DNA of 51,322 nt from Novosphingobium sediminis (GCF_007991615.1 NZ_BJYR01000029.1:1-51322), one strand, 5' to 3'. Counted from the first letter of the stretch, positions 36,726 to 45,711 are shown. Notes: generated by a model from the sequence alone, not told the origin. Numbers and translations: made by a program.

Positions 36726-38177
36726 CTACTGGACTTGGCTGCTCAGAGTGCGCGAGAAGCGCAGCGCCGCCGACATCTGCGGGGAAAGCTGGCTGCGCAG
36801 CGTCTTTTCGAGCATCTGCGTGCGCTGGATCAGCGCGAAGGTCTGGTCGAAGCGTGCCGAGGTGCGCGCCGCGAGGCCGAGGAAGTTGCGCCGGGTCTCG
36901 TAAAGTCCCTCGCGCCATTCGCGCAAACTATCGGCGTCCGCCCCGTTGAAGTCCGAGCGCGCGTTCACCGCCATGTCGATGAAGCGCATGGTCATGGTGG
37001 TGACGAGGTCGACTGCGACGATTTCGGAAAGGTCGTTGATCTCCTGGACGGAGATGCCGAACTCGGCCGCCGCGCTCACGGTGATGATTTTGTAGACGGG
37101 AACGCTTGCCATGCCGAGCAGCTGGACTTCGGCCGGGGTGAGTGAAGCGCCGGGATCGCGGACCTTGAGGGCCATGCTTTCGATCAGCGCGCGGACCTTG
37201 GCCTTCAAAGCCACATTGGGTCCGATCACCAGCGAGGTCTCGGTGGGAGCCATGCACTTGGCCGTGTCCGATCCGCAGGACCAGACCTTGTGCGGCGCGG
37301 CCGAAGTGCCGTCGAGCATGGCGCTGATCAGCGCGGAGTCCGCCGGGCCGATGAACTGGACCCGCGGTTTGCCGCCACTGCCGTTGGGATCGTAGATCAC
37401 GGTCCCGACCAGCGTCATCAGGAACTCGCGGAACTGGGTGTCGAAACCGCCGTACTTCTTGCCGAGCGCTTCCCAGGTGTAATTGTTGGGCATCCCGGCC
37501 TGTTCCTTCATGTCGGGATCGGAATTCGCGCTCTTCAGGGCCTCGCGCTGCCCGCCATTGTTGCACTGCTGGCGCGCCCGCGCCCAGTCGGCGACCGCAC
37601 CCTGGCTGTTGGCGATTGCCTCGCAGATGACCGACGAGGCGGTGTCCGAGGTCGGCCAGAGCCCGCCGACCAGCGCCTGCGCGGTCTCGCAGCTCGAAAT
37701 GTTCATCTGGTTCATCTGCTGCACCTTCTGGGCAAGCTCATCCATGACCTTGCCGATCTCGGGCGAGATCGTGTCGATCGCGAGCTTGAAGGCGAAGCCG
37801 AGCGCATTGTTGGCCGTGGCTTTGAGCATCGCGACCAACTCGGCGGTGTTGATGAACGAGAACGAGCCGGCAAACAGGTCGATGCCGCCGCAGCCGGCGC
37901 GTGCGTGCGGCAGCTGGATGTTGAAGGGCTGGATGTTCTTCTGCGGAAAGCGCGACCACATGGCGCCGCCCGAATAATAGCCCGCCGACTGGCCCTGATA
38001 GGCCGAAGGGCCGGTGACATTGGCCTGCGCGCCCATGTCGGACATGAAGTTCTGCATCTCGCCTTCGACGCCCGCGAGCGCAGGCGTGGGGGCAGCGAGC
38101 ACGACCGAGGCTGCGAGCACGGCGGTCAGAGCCTTGCGCGAGGCGCCGGCGAGGCGATGGGTGAGCGCGCCGCGCAT
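36726..38177 (-). CDS. traH: TraH, F-type conjugative pilus assembly protein
   Basis: Encodes 483 residues from ATG 38177; the start shares one base with the traF stop (TGATG). A signal peptide covers about residues 1-34 (ALTAVLAASVVLAAPTPALA). Family marks follow: AMWSRFPQKNIQPFNIQLPH, ARAGCGGIDLFAGSFSFINT, AELVAMLKATANNALGFAF and the C-terminal coiled coil region LAARTSARFDQTFALIQRTQ. Cysteines in the middle (SSCETAQALVGG, WSCGSDTAKCMAP) suggest disulfides. TraH is periplasmic or outer-membrane associated and needed for pilus assembly, with TraF and TraW. The long frame reaching 38624 is a GC-rich extension without support. Confidence 0.92.
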   Translation of the reverse strand: MRGALTHRLAGASRKALTAVLAASVVLAAPTPALAGVEGEMQNFMSDMGAQANVTGPSAYQGQSAGYYSGGAMWSRFPQKNIQPFNIQLPHARAGCGGIDLFAGSFSFINTAELVAMLKATANNALGFAFKLAIDTISPEIGKVMDELAQKVQQMNQMNISSCETAQALVGGLWPTSDTASSVICEAIANSQGAVADWARARQQCNNGGQREALKSANSDPDMKEQAGMPNNYTWEALGKKYGGFDTQFREFLMTLVGTVIYDPNGSGGKPRVQFIGPADSALISAMLDGTSAAPHKVWSCGSDTAKCMAPTETSLVIGPNVALKAKVRALIESMALKVRDPGASLTPAEVQLLGMASVPVYKIITVSAAAEFGISVQEINDLSEIVAVDLVTTMTMRFIDMAVNARSDFNGADADSLREWREGLYETRRNFLGLAARTSARFDQTFALIQRTQMLEKTLRSQLSPQMSAALRFSRTLSSQVQ

Positions 38178-38995
38178 CAGAAGTCGCTCCCGGGCTGGAC
38201 CTGGGTCAGCTGGAACACCCGGTCCATAATCTCGTCCTGGCTGAGGATCCCGTAACCGATCGGCATCGGTTGCTTCGTCACGGAGTCGAACAGGACCAGC
38301 GCGGGCACTTGGCGATCGGTGCCGAGCCCGAGCCGTTCGTATTGCCCGGCATCGACGACATAGTTCGGGAAGGTCGCGGTCGGGCCGCCGTCCATTGACA
38401 CCGCGAGGACGGCAAGCCCGTACCTGTCGCTCACGGCTTTGAGGATCGGGGCGAAGATATCGCAGGCGCCGCAGCTCGAGGCGTAGAAGTAGAACACCCC
38501 GTAGCGCCCGGAAAGCTTCGCCATGGCAAGGTCGCGGTCGGTCTTGCGCTGGTCGATCCAGGCGCGCTTGCCGAGCGTCGAGACCGGGCGCTGCAGCGTG
38601 TAGTCGAGCCCCGGATCCTGCCACAGAGCGCGCTGCCAGACATCGGCGAACAGCGAGGAGCGGTCGAGCTGCTCGCGCTGGAAGCGGACATAGGCGGTGA
38701 CGTTCTCGGCGCTCGGATCGAGGATGGCGCGCGCCTTCAGCTCCTCGAGATTGGCGGAGATCGCCGCAAGCTGGCTGCGCGCAGAGACTGCGGGGCCTGC
38801 CGCCGCGCGCGGCGCTTCTTTGGGCCGCTCGCAGTAGAACCAGGTCCCGAGCCTGCGCTCCTTGCAGTAGAGCGCGTCTTCCTGCTGCTCGACTTCAACG
38901 CCATCGCCGTGCGGGTCTGCCGCAAGCGCCAAAGTGGTGGGTGCTGCCAGAAGTGCGGCCAGCACCGTGAGAGAGGTTCGGGGACGCAGGATCAT
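38177..38995 (-). CDS. traF: TraF, F-type conjugative assembly protein with thioredoxin fold
   Basis: Encodes 272 residues with a signal peptide (about 1-25, ending ALAA). The middle contains ALWQDPGLDYTLQRPVS, typical of TraF, and the C-terminal half is a thioredoxin-like fold with FYFYASSCGACDIFAPILKA: the CxxC pair Cys175-Cys178 is intact, whereas F-plasmid TraF lacks it. It should therefore be redox-active in the periplasm. It works with TraH and TraW in pilus assembly. Overlaps the traH start by one base; the 129-residue gene lies 2 nt upstream. Confidence 0.92.
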   Translation of the reverse strand: MILRPRTSLTVLAALLAAPTTLALAADPHGDGVEVEQQEDALYCKERRLGTWFYCERPKEAPRAAAGPAVSARSQLAAISANLEELKARAILDPSAENVTAYVRFQREQLDRSSLFADVWQRALWQDPGLDYTLQRPVSTLGKRAWIDQRKTDRDLAMAKLSGRYGVFYFYASSCGACDIFAPILKAVSDRYGLAVLAVSMDGGPTATFPNYVVDAGQYERLGLGTDRQVPALVLFDSVTKQPMPIGYGILSQDEIMDRVFQLTQVQPGSDF

Positions 38996-38997
38996 GA

Positions 38998-39387
38998 TCA
39001 GGACCTTTCAAACTCTGCGGCGCAGCTTCGGGCAGCAGCGACATCGGGGTGAATGACGCCGCTTCCCAACATGCGCGTGTAGGCAATGTGGCAGCTGCGT
39101 ATGATCCGGGTCCCATCGCTGCTGATCGTGTAAATTCCCCCATCCAGGCGGGCCCAGCCCAGTCCGGCCACCGCGTGCAGCGCGCGGTCGAGGCCATCGG
39201 GCGGCAGCGGCGTGTCGAGCCAGGTCGATGCCTCGCTCGCGACCTCGGAAGAGGTCGAAGGGCCGCGGCGGCAAAGAGCCATGACGGCAAAGAACTCGGA
39301 CAGGCTCATGTGGGTCCAGAGCCGGTGGCAGCCGACCTCAAACTGCAGCACCTCGCCGCGCGGCCGTTTCCGGAATTTTCTGGTCAT
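38998..39387 (-). CDS. Hypothetical protein within the F-type transfer operon
   Basis: Encodes 129 residues from ATG 39387 (GAGGAG 8 nt upstream). MTRKFRKRPRGEVLQFEVG is a basic start, followed by a helical domain with HMSLSEFFAVMALCRRG and GLDRALHAVAGLGWARLDGG, IYTISSDGTRIIRSCHIAYT, resembling a winged helix. There is no signal peptide, so it should be cytoplasmic. Located between traN and traF with tight spacing. I do not know this family; it may regulate or assist the transfer operon. Confidence 0.65.
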   Translation of the reverse strand: MTRKFRKRPRGEVLQFEVGCHRLWTHMSLSEFFAVMALCRRGPSTSSEVASEASTWLDTPLPPDGLDRALHAVAGLGWARLDGGIYTISSDGTRIIRSCHIAYTRMLGSGVIHPDVAAARSCAAEFERS

Positions 39388-39397
39388 GACGAGCTCC

Positions 39398-41545
39398 TCA
39401 TGGCTTGTGCGCCGCATAATAGTCGGCGATCTTCTGCTGGATCTGGACGAGAGCGGCGGCCTCGTCGGGCAGCTTCGCGGCTTCCATGAAGTCGGCGTAG
39501 ACCTCGGAAAAATCCATCACCGACAGGTCGAGCTGCTGGAACTCGAAGATCGAGAATCCCTCGCAGGTTTCGGTCTTGGGCTTGCCCCAGGGCTTGCCGA
39601 TCTGCGGGCGGCCCTGCTCCTGGAGGATGCGGCTGATCTTGGACTGGAAGCAGCAGTAGACATCCTTCTTGGTGACGCAAATGCCAAGGAAGCTCGACGA
39701 GCAGTAGGTCCCGACCTTGTGGCAGAGGCCCGCATCGTCCTTCTCGTCGAGGAGCTTCTCGGCCGAGGAGCAAAGCCAGGGGGTGAGGAGCGGCACGCCC
39801 TTGCCCGAGCAGCAGTTCGAAAGACCGAAGACCTTGTGCGAGCAGCTTTCGCGCGTCCCCCTGAACAGCGTGAGCGCGGCCTCGTCGAACTCGGCATTGG
39901 CCTGGCCGAGTGCGTTGAGGGCTACAACCGAGTCCTTAAACTCGTCGGAGGCTTCACGTTCCACCGCCTCGCAGTCGCCGTTCACGCAGTAGACGTCGCC
40001 GCCGCAGATGTACTGCGCGGGCTCCTCACTGGTGCCCGGGATCGGACAGGAATAGACCCGCTCGCTGACCGCGCAGGAGCCATCGGCCGAGGGCGGATCG
40101 TCGAGGCAGACCTCGCGCGCCAGCGAACAGCCCGCCTGGGTCTCGAGCGCGCCGCAGTCGTTGCCGCCGCCGACCACGCTTTGGCACAGGTACGTCCGCG
40201 TGCGTTCCCAGCACGGGCGGGTGACCGCCACGCCGCCGATGATCCTGGCTTCGCCCGGCGCGGTGCAGGTTTCCGTGGACAGCGTGCAACTGGCCGGATC
40301 GATGCTGCAGGCGCTGTCGGTCCACGCTTGCGTGAACCATTTCGAAACCGCGCTCTCCGCCGTCATTCCGGCGACATTCGACGAGCAGAGATAGACCTCC
40401 TCGGGCGCGGCGGGCTCGATGCAGGTCAGGTATCCGCCGCCGCCGAAGGGATCGCCGATGAAATCCCAGGTCTTGCACAGGACGCGCTCCGCAAGCCCGG
40501 CCGCCGCCGGGCTTGTCCGGGTACATGTCGTGTCCGAGGCAATCGTTCCGCATTGCTGCAGGCCGGTCACATATTGCAGCGGCATGCCGGTGACGGGATC
40601 GAAAGTCAGGGCATCGGTGATCCCTTCAGCATTACAGCGATAGGCGTTGCTCACGACCGCGAAGGCGTCGGCGGGCGGCGGCTTGGGCAGCGCGGCGATC
40701 AAATAGGCGTTGGGATCGCTGACGGCGGTATCGCAGTCGTAATAGTCGATGGTAAGGTTGTAGTCCGGCACCGGATAGGTCGCGGTCCTGCGGCACTGGC
40801 CATTTCCGGCAAGCGCGGTGCAGCCGTCGAACCTTGGCGCGATCACGCAGGCATATTGGTAGAGCATGTCATTCCACTCCGCGACCGTGAGGCTGTTGGT
40901 GCAGGTCCGCGGCTGCTCGACAACCTGCGATCCGACATGGCAGGTCCATTCTGCGGTGTTGGCTGTGCCCGAGCCGGGCGGGAGCGGCACGCAGTCGCCG
41001 GTCGAACCATCGGCGCTCATGCCTTCCAGATAGGCATCGGGATCGGCTTCGATCGCGGTCGCGCGGGCAAGGTCGCTGCGCGTCACGTTGACCGTCGGCC
41101 GCGTTGTCGAATTGGCGGTGCGGTAGGCCTCGCTGTTCCAGCCCGCCACCGCGCCGTCGGTCTGCAGCGCTTCCGGGTTTGTGTAATACTGGGTCTGGCC
41201 CGGATAGCTTTCCTGGTAGCCCGGGACCTGGCCTGCGGCACCTGCCTCCTGGGTAAGCCCCTGGTAAGCGCCCCGCAGCGCGGCGCCGGTGCTCCTCGCC
41301 TCGGCCTTGGCTTCCTCCGCGCTCATGGTGTTTGGCGCGGAAGGTGGCGGGGGTGCGGGTGCTGGCAGGACGGGATCGACGTCGGGCGGCAGGACCGGCA
41401 GCTCTTCGACCAGATCATCGGGCGGCGGGATATAGACCTGCGCCTGGGCCGGGAGGGCAGCGAGCACGAGAAGCAGGCAGGGGAGAGCAAGGCGCGCGAA
41501 CTGGCCCGCCCTGCCCTTCGCCATCCGTGGTCCCGCTCCCGCCAT
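39398..41545 (-). CDS. traN: TraN, F-type mating-pair stabilisation protein
   Basis: Encodes 715 residues from ATG 41545, just before the trbC stop; MAKGRAG at 41524 is an alternative start. A signal peptide follows (LALPCLLLVLAALPAQAQ). It is very rich in cysteine, as TraN is: WTCHVGSQVVEQPRTCTNSL, CTLSTETCTAPGEA, LCKTWDFIGDPFGGGGY, and the C-terminal CSHKVFGLSNCCSGKG with YCSSSFLGICVTKKDVYCC. The protein is an outer-membrane adhesin that stabilises the mating pair by recognising the recipient surface. A proline-rich segment (PPPDDLVEELPVLPPDVDP) follows the signal. The many disulfides explain the nearby DsbC and CxxC-TraF genes. Confidence 0.9.
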   Translation of the reverse strand: MAGAGPRMAKGRAGQFARLALPCLLLVLAALPAQAQVYIPPPDDLVEELPVLPPDVDPVLPAPAPPPPSAPNTMSAEEAKAEARSTGAALRGAYQGLTQEAGAAGQVPGYQESYPGQTQYYTNPEALQTDGAVAGWNSEAYRTANSTTRPTVNVTRSDLARATAIEADPDAYLEGMSADGSTGDCVPLPPGSGTANTAEWTCHVGSQVVEQPRTCTNSLTVAEWNDMLYQYACVIAPRFDGCTALAGNGQCRRTATYPVPDYNLTIDYYDCDTAVSDPNAYLIAALPKPPPADAFAVVSNAYRCNAEGITDALTFDPVTGMPLQYVTGLQQCGTIASDTTCTRTSPAAAGLAERVLCKTWDFIGDPFGGGGYLTCIEPAAPEEVYLCSSNVAGMTAESAVSKWFTQAWTDSACSIDPASCTLSTETCTAPGEARIIGGVAVTRPCWERTRTYLCQSVVGGGNDCGALETQAGCSLAREVCLDDPPSADGSCAVSERVYSCPIPGTSEEPAQYICGGDVYCVNGDCEAVEREASDEFKDSVVALNALGQANAEFDEAALTLFRGTRESCSHKVFGLSNCCSGKGVPLLTPWLCSSAEKLLDEKDDAGLCHKVGTYCSSSFLGICVTKKDVYCCFQSKISRILQEQGRPQIGKPWGKPKTETCEGFSIFEFQQLDLSVMDFSEVYADFMEAAKLPDEAAALVQIQQKIADYYAAHKP

Positions 41546-41546
41546 G

Positions 41547-42317
41547 TCAGTTGCCCTTGCGCAGCTCGGCGAGCGCCACCCGGGCGACGCCGGCACCGGG
41601 TCCCCGGCTTGTCGCAAAGCGCTCGAGCGCATATTCGACCGTGACATTGCCGGTCATGCGGTCGTGGTCGGGAACCATGCTGGTGCAATCGAACCCGTCG
41701 CAGAGCTCATAGGCGCGTCCCGTCACCACGAAGGTTGGCGCGGCGGTAACGGCAAAGGCGCGAAACAGCCGCGGGTCAATCGCGATATGGGCTTCCTGAC
41801 GCTCGTCGGTGACGACGCGTTTGAGGCCTTCGGCAAAGGCCTTTGTGCTGTTTTGCGGGAAGCCGCGGAAGACGACGACGCCCCCGGCCTGGGTGGTGTC
41901 GCGGATCAGGCGGGAGAGCGAAGCCTGCGGCATCGACAGGCTGGCGAACACCGTGAACAGTGGCCCCTCGCCCATCGGCGCCTGACTGTTGGCGGCCGCG
42001 CCAGCGAGGATCTCGTCGAAGTCGACCGGGCCTTTCGGTCCCTGCGGCAGGCTCGCGGGATCGAGCGAGGCCGCCGCCGCGAGCCCGGCATCGCGCAGGT
42101 CTTCTGCCTCGGCCTGGTGTGCCTCGCCGCGATGGGCCACGGCGTCGACCAAGGCCTGCGCTTCCCTCACCTGCTCGCTCCCCCGCGCCTTGATCGCGGC
42201 CAGATCGAGGTCCTCGACCGACTGCGCGGCACTCTGGGCGAGCGCTGCCGAGACAGCCGCCAGTGCTACAAGGCCAGCGGCAGCAGTCGCCCGGGTGCGA
42301 GTGAGATGCAGGCGCAT
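41547..42317 (-). CDS. trbC: TrbC, F-type pilin assembly protein
   Basis: Encodes 256 residues from ATG 42317, with a signal peptide (TAAAGLVALAAVSAALAQS). The C-terminal half carries the TrbC_Ftype pattern LFTVFASLSMPQASLSRLIR, VVVFRGFPQNS, AIDPRLFRAFAVTAAPTFVV and YALERFA. This family is a periplasmic thioredoxin-like-fold protein without CxxC, required with TraW for pilus assembly; in some plasmids TraW and TrbC are fused, here they are separate. The stop abuts the traN start. The frame reaching 42689 overlaps traU and is rejected. Confidence 0.9.
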   Translation of the reverse strand: MRLHLTRTRATAAAGLVALAAVSAALAQSAAQSVEDLDLAAIKARGSEQVREAQALVDAVAHRGEAHQAEAEDLRDAGLAAAASLDPASLPQGPKGPVDFDEILAGAAANSQAPMGEGPLFTVFASLSMPQASLSRLIRDTTQAGGVVVFRGFPQNSTKAFAEGLKRVVTDERQEAHIAIDPRLFRAFAVTAAPTFVVTGRAYELCDGFDCTSMVPDHDRMTGNVTVEYALERFATSRGPGAGVARVALAELRKGN

Positions 42318-42331
42318 TACGGCCAACCCTT

Positions 42332-43351
42332 TCACAACATGCAGCAATTGCGTTTCCTCCAGACGAGGTAGCCAAAGTCCTCGCCTTTGACGGGAAACGA
42401 CTTGCCGGTGTGGGGGATGATCGTCGTCGCCCCGATGGGGGCGCAGGCGTAGCGTCCCTTCACGGTGGAGACCGGATTGGTCATCTGCAGCCGGTACTGC
42501 TGCTTCCTCATCACCGGCATCAGGTACTTGTGGCACAGCGCCTTCGAACCCATCGTCCCCCAGGCGAGCGCCTGGCGGTGAACCTTGTAGAGCATGCGCT
42601 CCGCGACAAGCCGCGAGGCCTGGACCGGGCTGACGTGCGCGGAGACATGGCCATTGAGGGGATACATCGAGCCGTTGCAGCCAGCGCACCAGAACATCTG
42701 ATCTATCGGGAGCTTCGCGTTGGAAGCCACGCAGTCCGCCGCGCAGGCGGCCGTGGCGATCGGGTTGGCGAAGAGCGCGACCTCGGGATTGAGGATCGAG
42801 GTCAGTGCCGAATCCTGCCAGAGCGGATCAAGCTCGGTTACATAGGCAACATCGAAGGTGGTCTGCTCGAAGCAGAGAAAGTCGGTGAGGATCTCCATCC
42901 AGTAGAGCAGCGGATAGATGTAGTAGTGGGCTTGCCACTGCGACGAGTTCTGGGTCTTGCCGCCGACCTGGCTGCGCCCCTGGACATGGCCGTTGCCGAT
43001 ATCGAAGCCGGGGTTGAGCCCGATCCCGCCGAGGTTGGGGAAACACCAGGCCTTGTTGGTGACATCGACGAGTCGCACCGGCTCCCAGAAGCCCACCGAG
43101 ATGCCGATGCGCGGGATCGGCGAGCCGCAGGCGCACAAGGGAAATGTCGGGTTCTTGGGATCAGGGCGTGAGCCCTTCCAGATCGAAAGCCCGCCGATTG
43201 ACAGCGGAAACAGGCACGACCAGCACACGTCGGTGATCGGATTGACGAACTTGCCGTGGCAGGTGGCGTTCGCCCTGGCGGGTGCGGCGCCAAGCATGGC
43301 GAGCGCCAGCACGGCGAGAGTGGCAAGCGCCAGTCGGCGCAGCCGCTTCAT
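42332..43351 (-). CDS. traU: TraU, F-type conjugative transfer protein
   Basis: Encodes 339 residues with a signal peptide (about 1-27, ARANA). The rest matches TraU throughout: CHGKFVNPITDVCWSCLFPL, CACGSPIPRIGISVGFWEP, RLVDVTNKAWCFPNLGG, YWMEILTDFLCFEQTTFDVA, YVTELDPLWQDSALTSILNP, AACAADCVASNA and FWCAGCNGSMYPLNGHV, ending RRKRNCCML-like WRKRNCCML. About 20 cysteines form disulfides in the periplasm. TraU is needed for DNA transfer more than for pilus growth. It overlaps the upstream 88-residue gene by 4 nt. Confidence 0.94.
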   Translation of the reverse strand: MKRLRRLALATLAVLALAMLGAAPARANATCHGKFVNPITDVCWSCLFPLSIGGLSIWKGSRPDPKNPTFPLCACGSPIPRIGISVGFWEPVRLVDVTNKAWCFPNLGGIGLNPGFDIGNGHVQGRSQVGGKTQNSSQWQAHYYIYPLLYWMEILTDFLCFEQTTFDVAYVTELDPLWQDSALTSILNPEVALFANPIATAACAADCVASNAKLPIDQMFWCAGCNGSMYPLNGHVSAHVSPVQASRLVAERMLYKVHRQALAWGTMGSKALCHKYLMPVMRKQQYRLQMTNPVSTVKGRYACAPIGATTIIPHTGKSFPVKGEDFGYLVWRKRNCCML

Positions 43352-43614
43352 GCCTCCGCTCCCCGATCATGCGCTGCGTCTGCTCGCGCTTTGGCGCGAA
43401 AATATACGATCCCCATCACCGGGGTCGCCAGAGCGAGCAGCAGCGCCGGAAGCGCGCCCAGCGGACCAAACAAGCCGACGCTGGCCTGGTTAAGGGTGAC
43501 CGCGAGGGCAAGCGACGCGCAGAGGAAGGCCCAGGTCCAGCGCAGCCTCTTGAGGCGCGGCGTCTCGGGCGCGGCCATCGGGGTCAGCAGGAATGCGAGC
43601 AGCGGATGCCTCAT
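43348..43614 (-). CDS. Small two-span membrane protein in transfer operon
   Basis: Encodes 88 residues, overlapping traU (4 nt) and traW (4 nt). Hydrophobic segments at about 27-45 (WTWAFLCASLALAV) and 48-68 (GLFGPLGALPALLLALATPV) predict two spans; the tail is basic (YFRAKARADAAHDRG). No known F-transfer protein matches. The double overlap shows it belongs to the operon and is translated with traW and traU. Confidence 0.65.
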   Translation of the reverse strand: MRHPLLAFLLTPMAAPETPRLKRLRWTWAFLCASLALAVTLNQASVGLFGPLGALPALLLALATPVMGIVYFRAKARADAAHDRGAEA

Positions 43615-44282
43615 GACGCGCGGCCTTTGGGAGCAAGCGGCACTTCGCTGACCTTGAGCGCCTTGACGCCGCTCGAAACTGCAGCCCCGGTCACGACCGC
43701 TGGCGTATGGCGGATGCCGAACCTGGCGGTCAGCTGCCCGCCCTGGTCGAACCAGAACCGGCGCTGGTAGGGCTTCATCGCATCGAAGGGCGAACCGGCG
43801 ACGAAAATCACCTTGGCGCGTGCCGCGCTGTAGGTCCTCACCGCCCAGTCGATCTGGGCGGCATCGGTGCCGTCGACAAAGACCAGGTCCTGGCCGAGAG
43901 ACACATGATCAAGCGGGTTCACCCGGGTGCCGCGCGGCGCGATAAGCTGGCCCTTGGCATCGACAATGTCGTCCTCGAGCACCATCGAGGGGTCGTAGAG
44001 CCATTCGCGCCGCGCCGTCGCGGGCGTGAGCCCCTCGACCGGTTTGGGGCGGCGCACGCTGGCGACGGCCTGTTCGCGCATCTGGTTTTGCAGCCGCTCG
44101 ATCCCGCCATTGGCTTCGAGGGTCCGAAGCCGCGTCTCGATCGTCGCCAGAAGATCGGTTTCGATGATCGGGAAAGTCTCGCCCATCTGTCCGTGGTCGG
44201 CGGCGCTGACTGCCGAGGCGGCTGGCCATCCGGCAAGCGCGGCAAGGCCGAGCGCGAGGACAAGGCGGGTCCGCCGCCTCAC
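43611..44282 (-). CDS. traW: TraW, F-type conjugative transfer protein
   Basis: Encodes 223 residues with a signal peptide (LVLALGLAALAGWPAASA). TraW features: HGQMGETFPIIETDLLATIE, followed by RREWLYDPSMVLEDDIVDAK, GQLIAPRGTRVNPLDHVSL and the C-terminal RFGIRHTPAVVTG. Periplasmic; acts with TrbC and TraF/TraH in pilus assembly. Overlaps the S26 peptidase gene (4 nt) and the 88-residue gene (4 nt). Confidence 0.92.
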   Translation of the reverse strand: MRRRTRLVLALGLAALAGWPAASAVSAADHGQMGETFPIIETDLLATIETRLRTLEANGGIERLQNQMREQAVASVRRPKPVEGLTPATARREWLYDPSMVLEDDIVDAKGQLIAPRGTRVNPLDHVSLGQDLVFVDGTDAAQIDWAVRTYSAARAKVIFVAGSPFDAMKPYQRRFWFDQGGQLTARFGIRHTPAVVTGAAVSSGVKALKVSEVPLAPKGRAS

Positions 44283-44821
44283 AGCAGCGCATCCCCGGTG
44301 CCGACGATCCGGTCGGCGCAGACGAAGCCGATTGCGGCATAGCGGCTGTCGAACCCGTCGGGATGCGCCGTACCGAGATAGTAGCAGCGCTCGGGGATCG
44401 GCCCGGTCGGCCCGGGCGCCAGCGTCTCGCCACGTTTGGTCAGGGGTTTGAGCGTCGCGACCGTTTCGCCGTTGACCTTAACCCGGTTGCCCTCACGCGT
44501 CACCACATCGCCCGGCACGCCGAGCGCGCGCTTGGCGAAGGGCGCGGGGTTTTCCCCGAAATGCGCGGTGATGAGCGCGCTCTTCGGCGGGTTGAACACG
44601 ACAAAATCGCCGCGCTGGGGCAGCCGGCCCTTGTCGATGAAGAAGGCCCAGTTGGGGAGCGACTCGGTGGTGTTGATGAGCACCGCGTGCTCGTCGCGCC
44701 ATTGTGAAAGCGCCGAGCTGGCGGCAAGACCTGCGCCGAGCACGCCGATCGCGAGCCATCGCGCGCGCTGGCCGAGCTTGGCGGGCGCGGCCGGGGCGGA
44801 GAGCTCAGTTGCCGGGGGCAT
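44279..44821 (-). CDS. S26 family signal peptidase of the transfer system
   Basis: Encodes 180 residues from ATG 44821; the frame reaching 45187 overlaps trbI and is rejected. A single N-terminal membrane span (WLAIGVLGAGLAASSAL, about 22-38) precedes the S26 catalytic domain: NTTESLPNWAFFIDKG with the nucleophile Ser54, and PFAKRALGVPGDVV with Lys97 as general base, then CYYLGTAHPDGFDSRYAAIG. This matches the TraF/TrhF-type peptidases that process pilin or other transfer proteins. It overlaps trbI by 17 nt. Confidence 0.9.
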   Translation of the reverse strand: MPPATELSAPAAPAKLGQRARWLAIGVLGAGLAASSALSQWRDEHAVLINTTESLPNWAFFIDKGRLPQRGDFVVFNPPKSALITAHFGENPAPFAKRALGVPGDVVTREGNRVKVNGETVATLKPLTKRGETLAPGPTGPIPERCYYLGTAHPDGFDSRYAAIGFVCADRIVGTGDALL

Positions 44822-45374
44822 GGAGCGGGTTTCCGGTGGGAACATTGGCGGCGGTCGGGGGCATGGCCATCGCCGCCCGCATCGCGCCCATGACATCGCC
44901 GGCATTGGCCGTGGCCGCCTGCGGCATCTTGACCCGTGCATAGACCTCGCGGCGCAGCTCGGCGGTGATGTCGGGGACTTCGCCTGCGAGCACCGCCTCG
45001 CCCACCAGCACGATCTGTCCGGCCTGCCCGCGCGCGGCAAGGTTGCGCTGGATCTCGGCCATGAAGGCCCTGGTCTCGGAGGTGACCTGCTCGGGCGGGG
45101 TTGCCGAACGTGCCTGGGCCTGGACATATTCGCCGACCAGCCCCGCGAGCTGGACCTTGGCCATCGGTGGCAGGTCGCCAGCAGCAAGCACGTTCTTGGT
45201 CACCCAGGCGCCCCAGAGCCCTGCGACAACGAGGCCGCCGACAAGCGCGACCGGTATCCAGCCCAGTTTGCGCGTGTTCGCCGGGCGCGGGGCGACTGGC
45301 GGGTTCTCGCCTGACCGCTCGCCCGCTTCCTCGAACAACGGGCCATCGCCGCTCGGCGCCTTAGACCTGGCCAT
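44805..45374 (-). CDS. trbI: TrbI, F-type transfer protein
   Basis: Encodes 189 residues from ATG 45374. An N-terminal cytoplasmic part rich in Pro, one membrane span (IPVALVGGLVVAGLWGAWV, about 38-56), then periplasmic AQLAGLVGEYVQ-type helix (KVQLAGLVGEYVQAQARSAT), RAFMAEIQRNLAARGQAGQI and VLVGEAVLAGEVPDITAEL. This is the pattern of F-type TrbI, which influences pilus retraction. It overlaps the next upstream gene by 14 nt and the peptidase gene by 17 nt. Confidence 0.86.
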   Translation of the reverse strand: MARSKAPSGDGPLFEEAGERSGENPPVAPRPANTRKLGWIPVALVGGLVVAGLWGAWVTKNVLAAGDLPPMAKVQLAGLVGEYVQAQARSATPPEQVTSETRAFMAEIQRNLAARGQAGQIVLVGEAVLAGEVPDITAELRREVYARVKMPQAATANAGDVMGAMRAAMAMPPTAANVPTGNPLHAPGN

Positions 45375-45711
45375 CGGCAGTCTCCTTGCTGTGGGGGATG
45401 AGATCGCGCAGCGCGTGGCGGCGCAGCACACCGATCACGAGGAAAAGCACGGCGCTGGCGATCCAGAATTGGGTTTCGAACGCCGCTCGGCGCTCGAGAT
45501 CCGCCGCGACATAACGCGCCGCGAAGTTGCCCAGGTGGAGGACGGCACCGGCAAAGGTGAACTCGCCCAGCATCACGAAGAACAGCACCCAGAGCGCGGC
45601 GACGATGGCCGAAGAGGTCGTGAGCCAGCCTGCAAGCCGCAGCGCGGCATAGCAGGCGTCCGCCCAGCGCGAGGCTGGCGCCGGACTGGCCGAAGGGACC
45701 GCAGCGGTCAT
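45361..45711 (-). CDS. Membrane protein of unknown function between traC and trbI
   Basis: Encodes 116 residues with two or three hydrophobic segments (LTTSSAIVAALWVLFFVMLG, FTFAGAVLHLGNFAARYV, FWIASAVLFLVIGVL) and a basic C-terminal tail (RRHALRDLIPHSKE). It overlaps traC by 4 nt and trbI by 14 nt, so it is a true operon member. I cannot match it to a named Tra/Trb protein of F; it occupies a place where other systems have variable accessory genes. Confidence 0.7.
   Translation of the reverse strand: MTAAVPSASPAPASRWADACYAALRLAGWLTTSSAIVAALWVLFFVMLGEFTFAGAVLHLGNFAARYVAADLERRAAFETQFWIASAVLFLVIGVLRRHALRDLIPHSKETADGQV

Noticed and set aside
39212..41644. Plus-strand open frame of 810 codons antisense to traN
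   Set aside because: It mirrors the traN codon pattern in GC-rich DNA, has no ribosome site and no recognisable domain; traN on the other strand has signal peptide and cysteine signatures.
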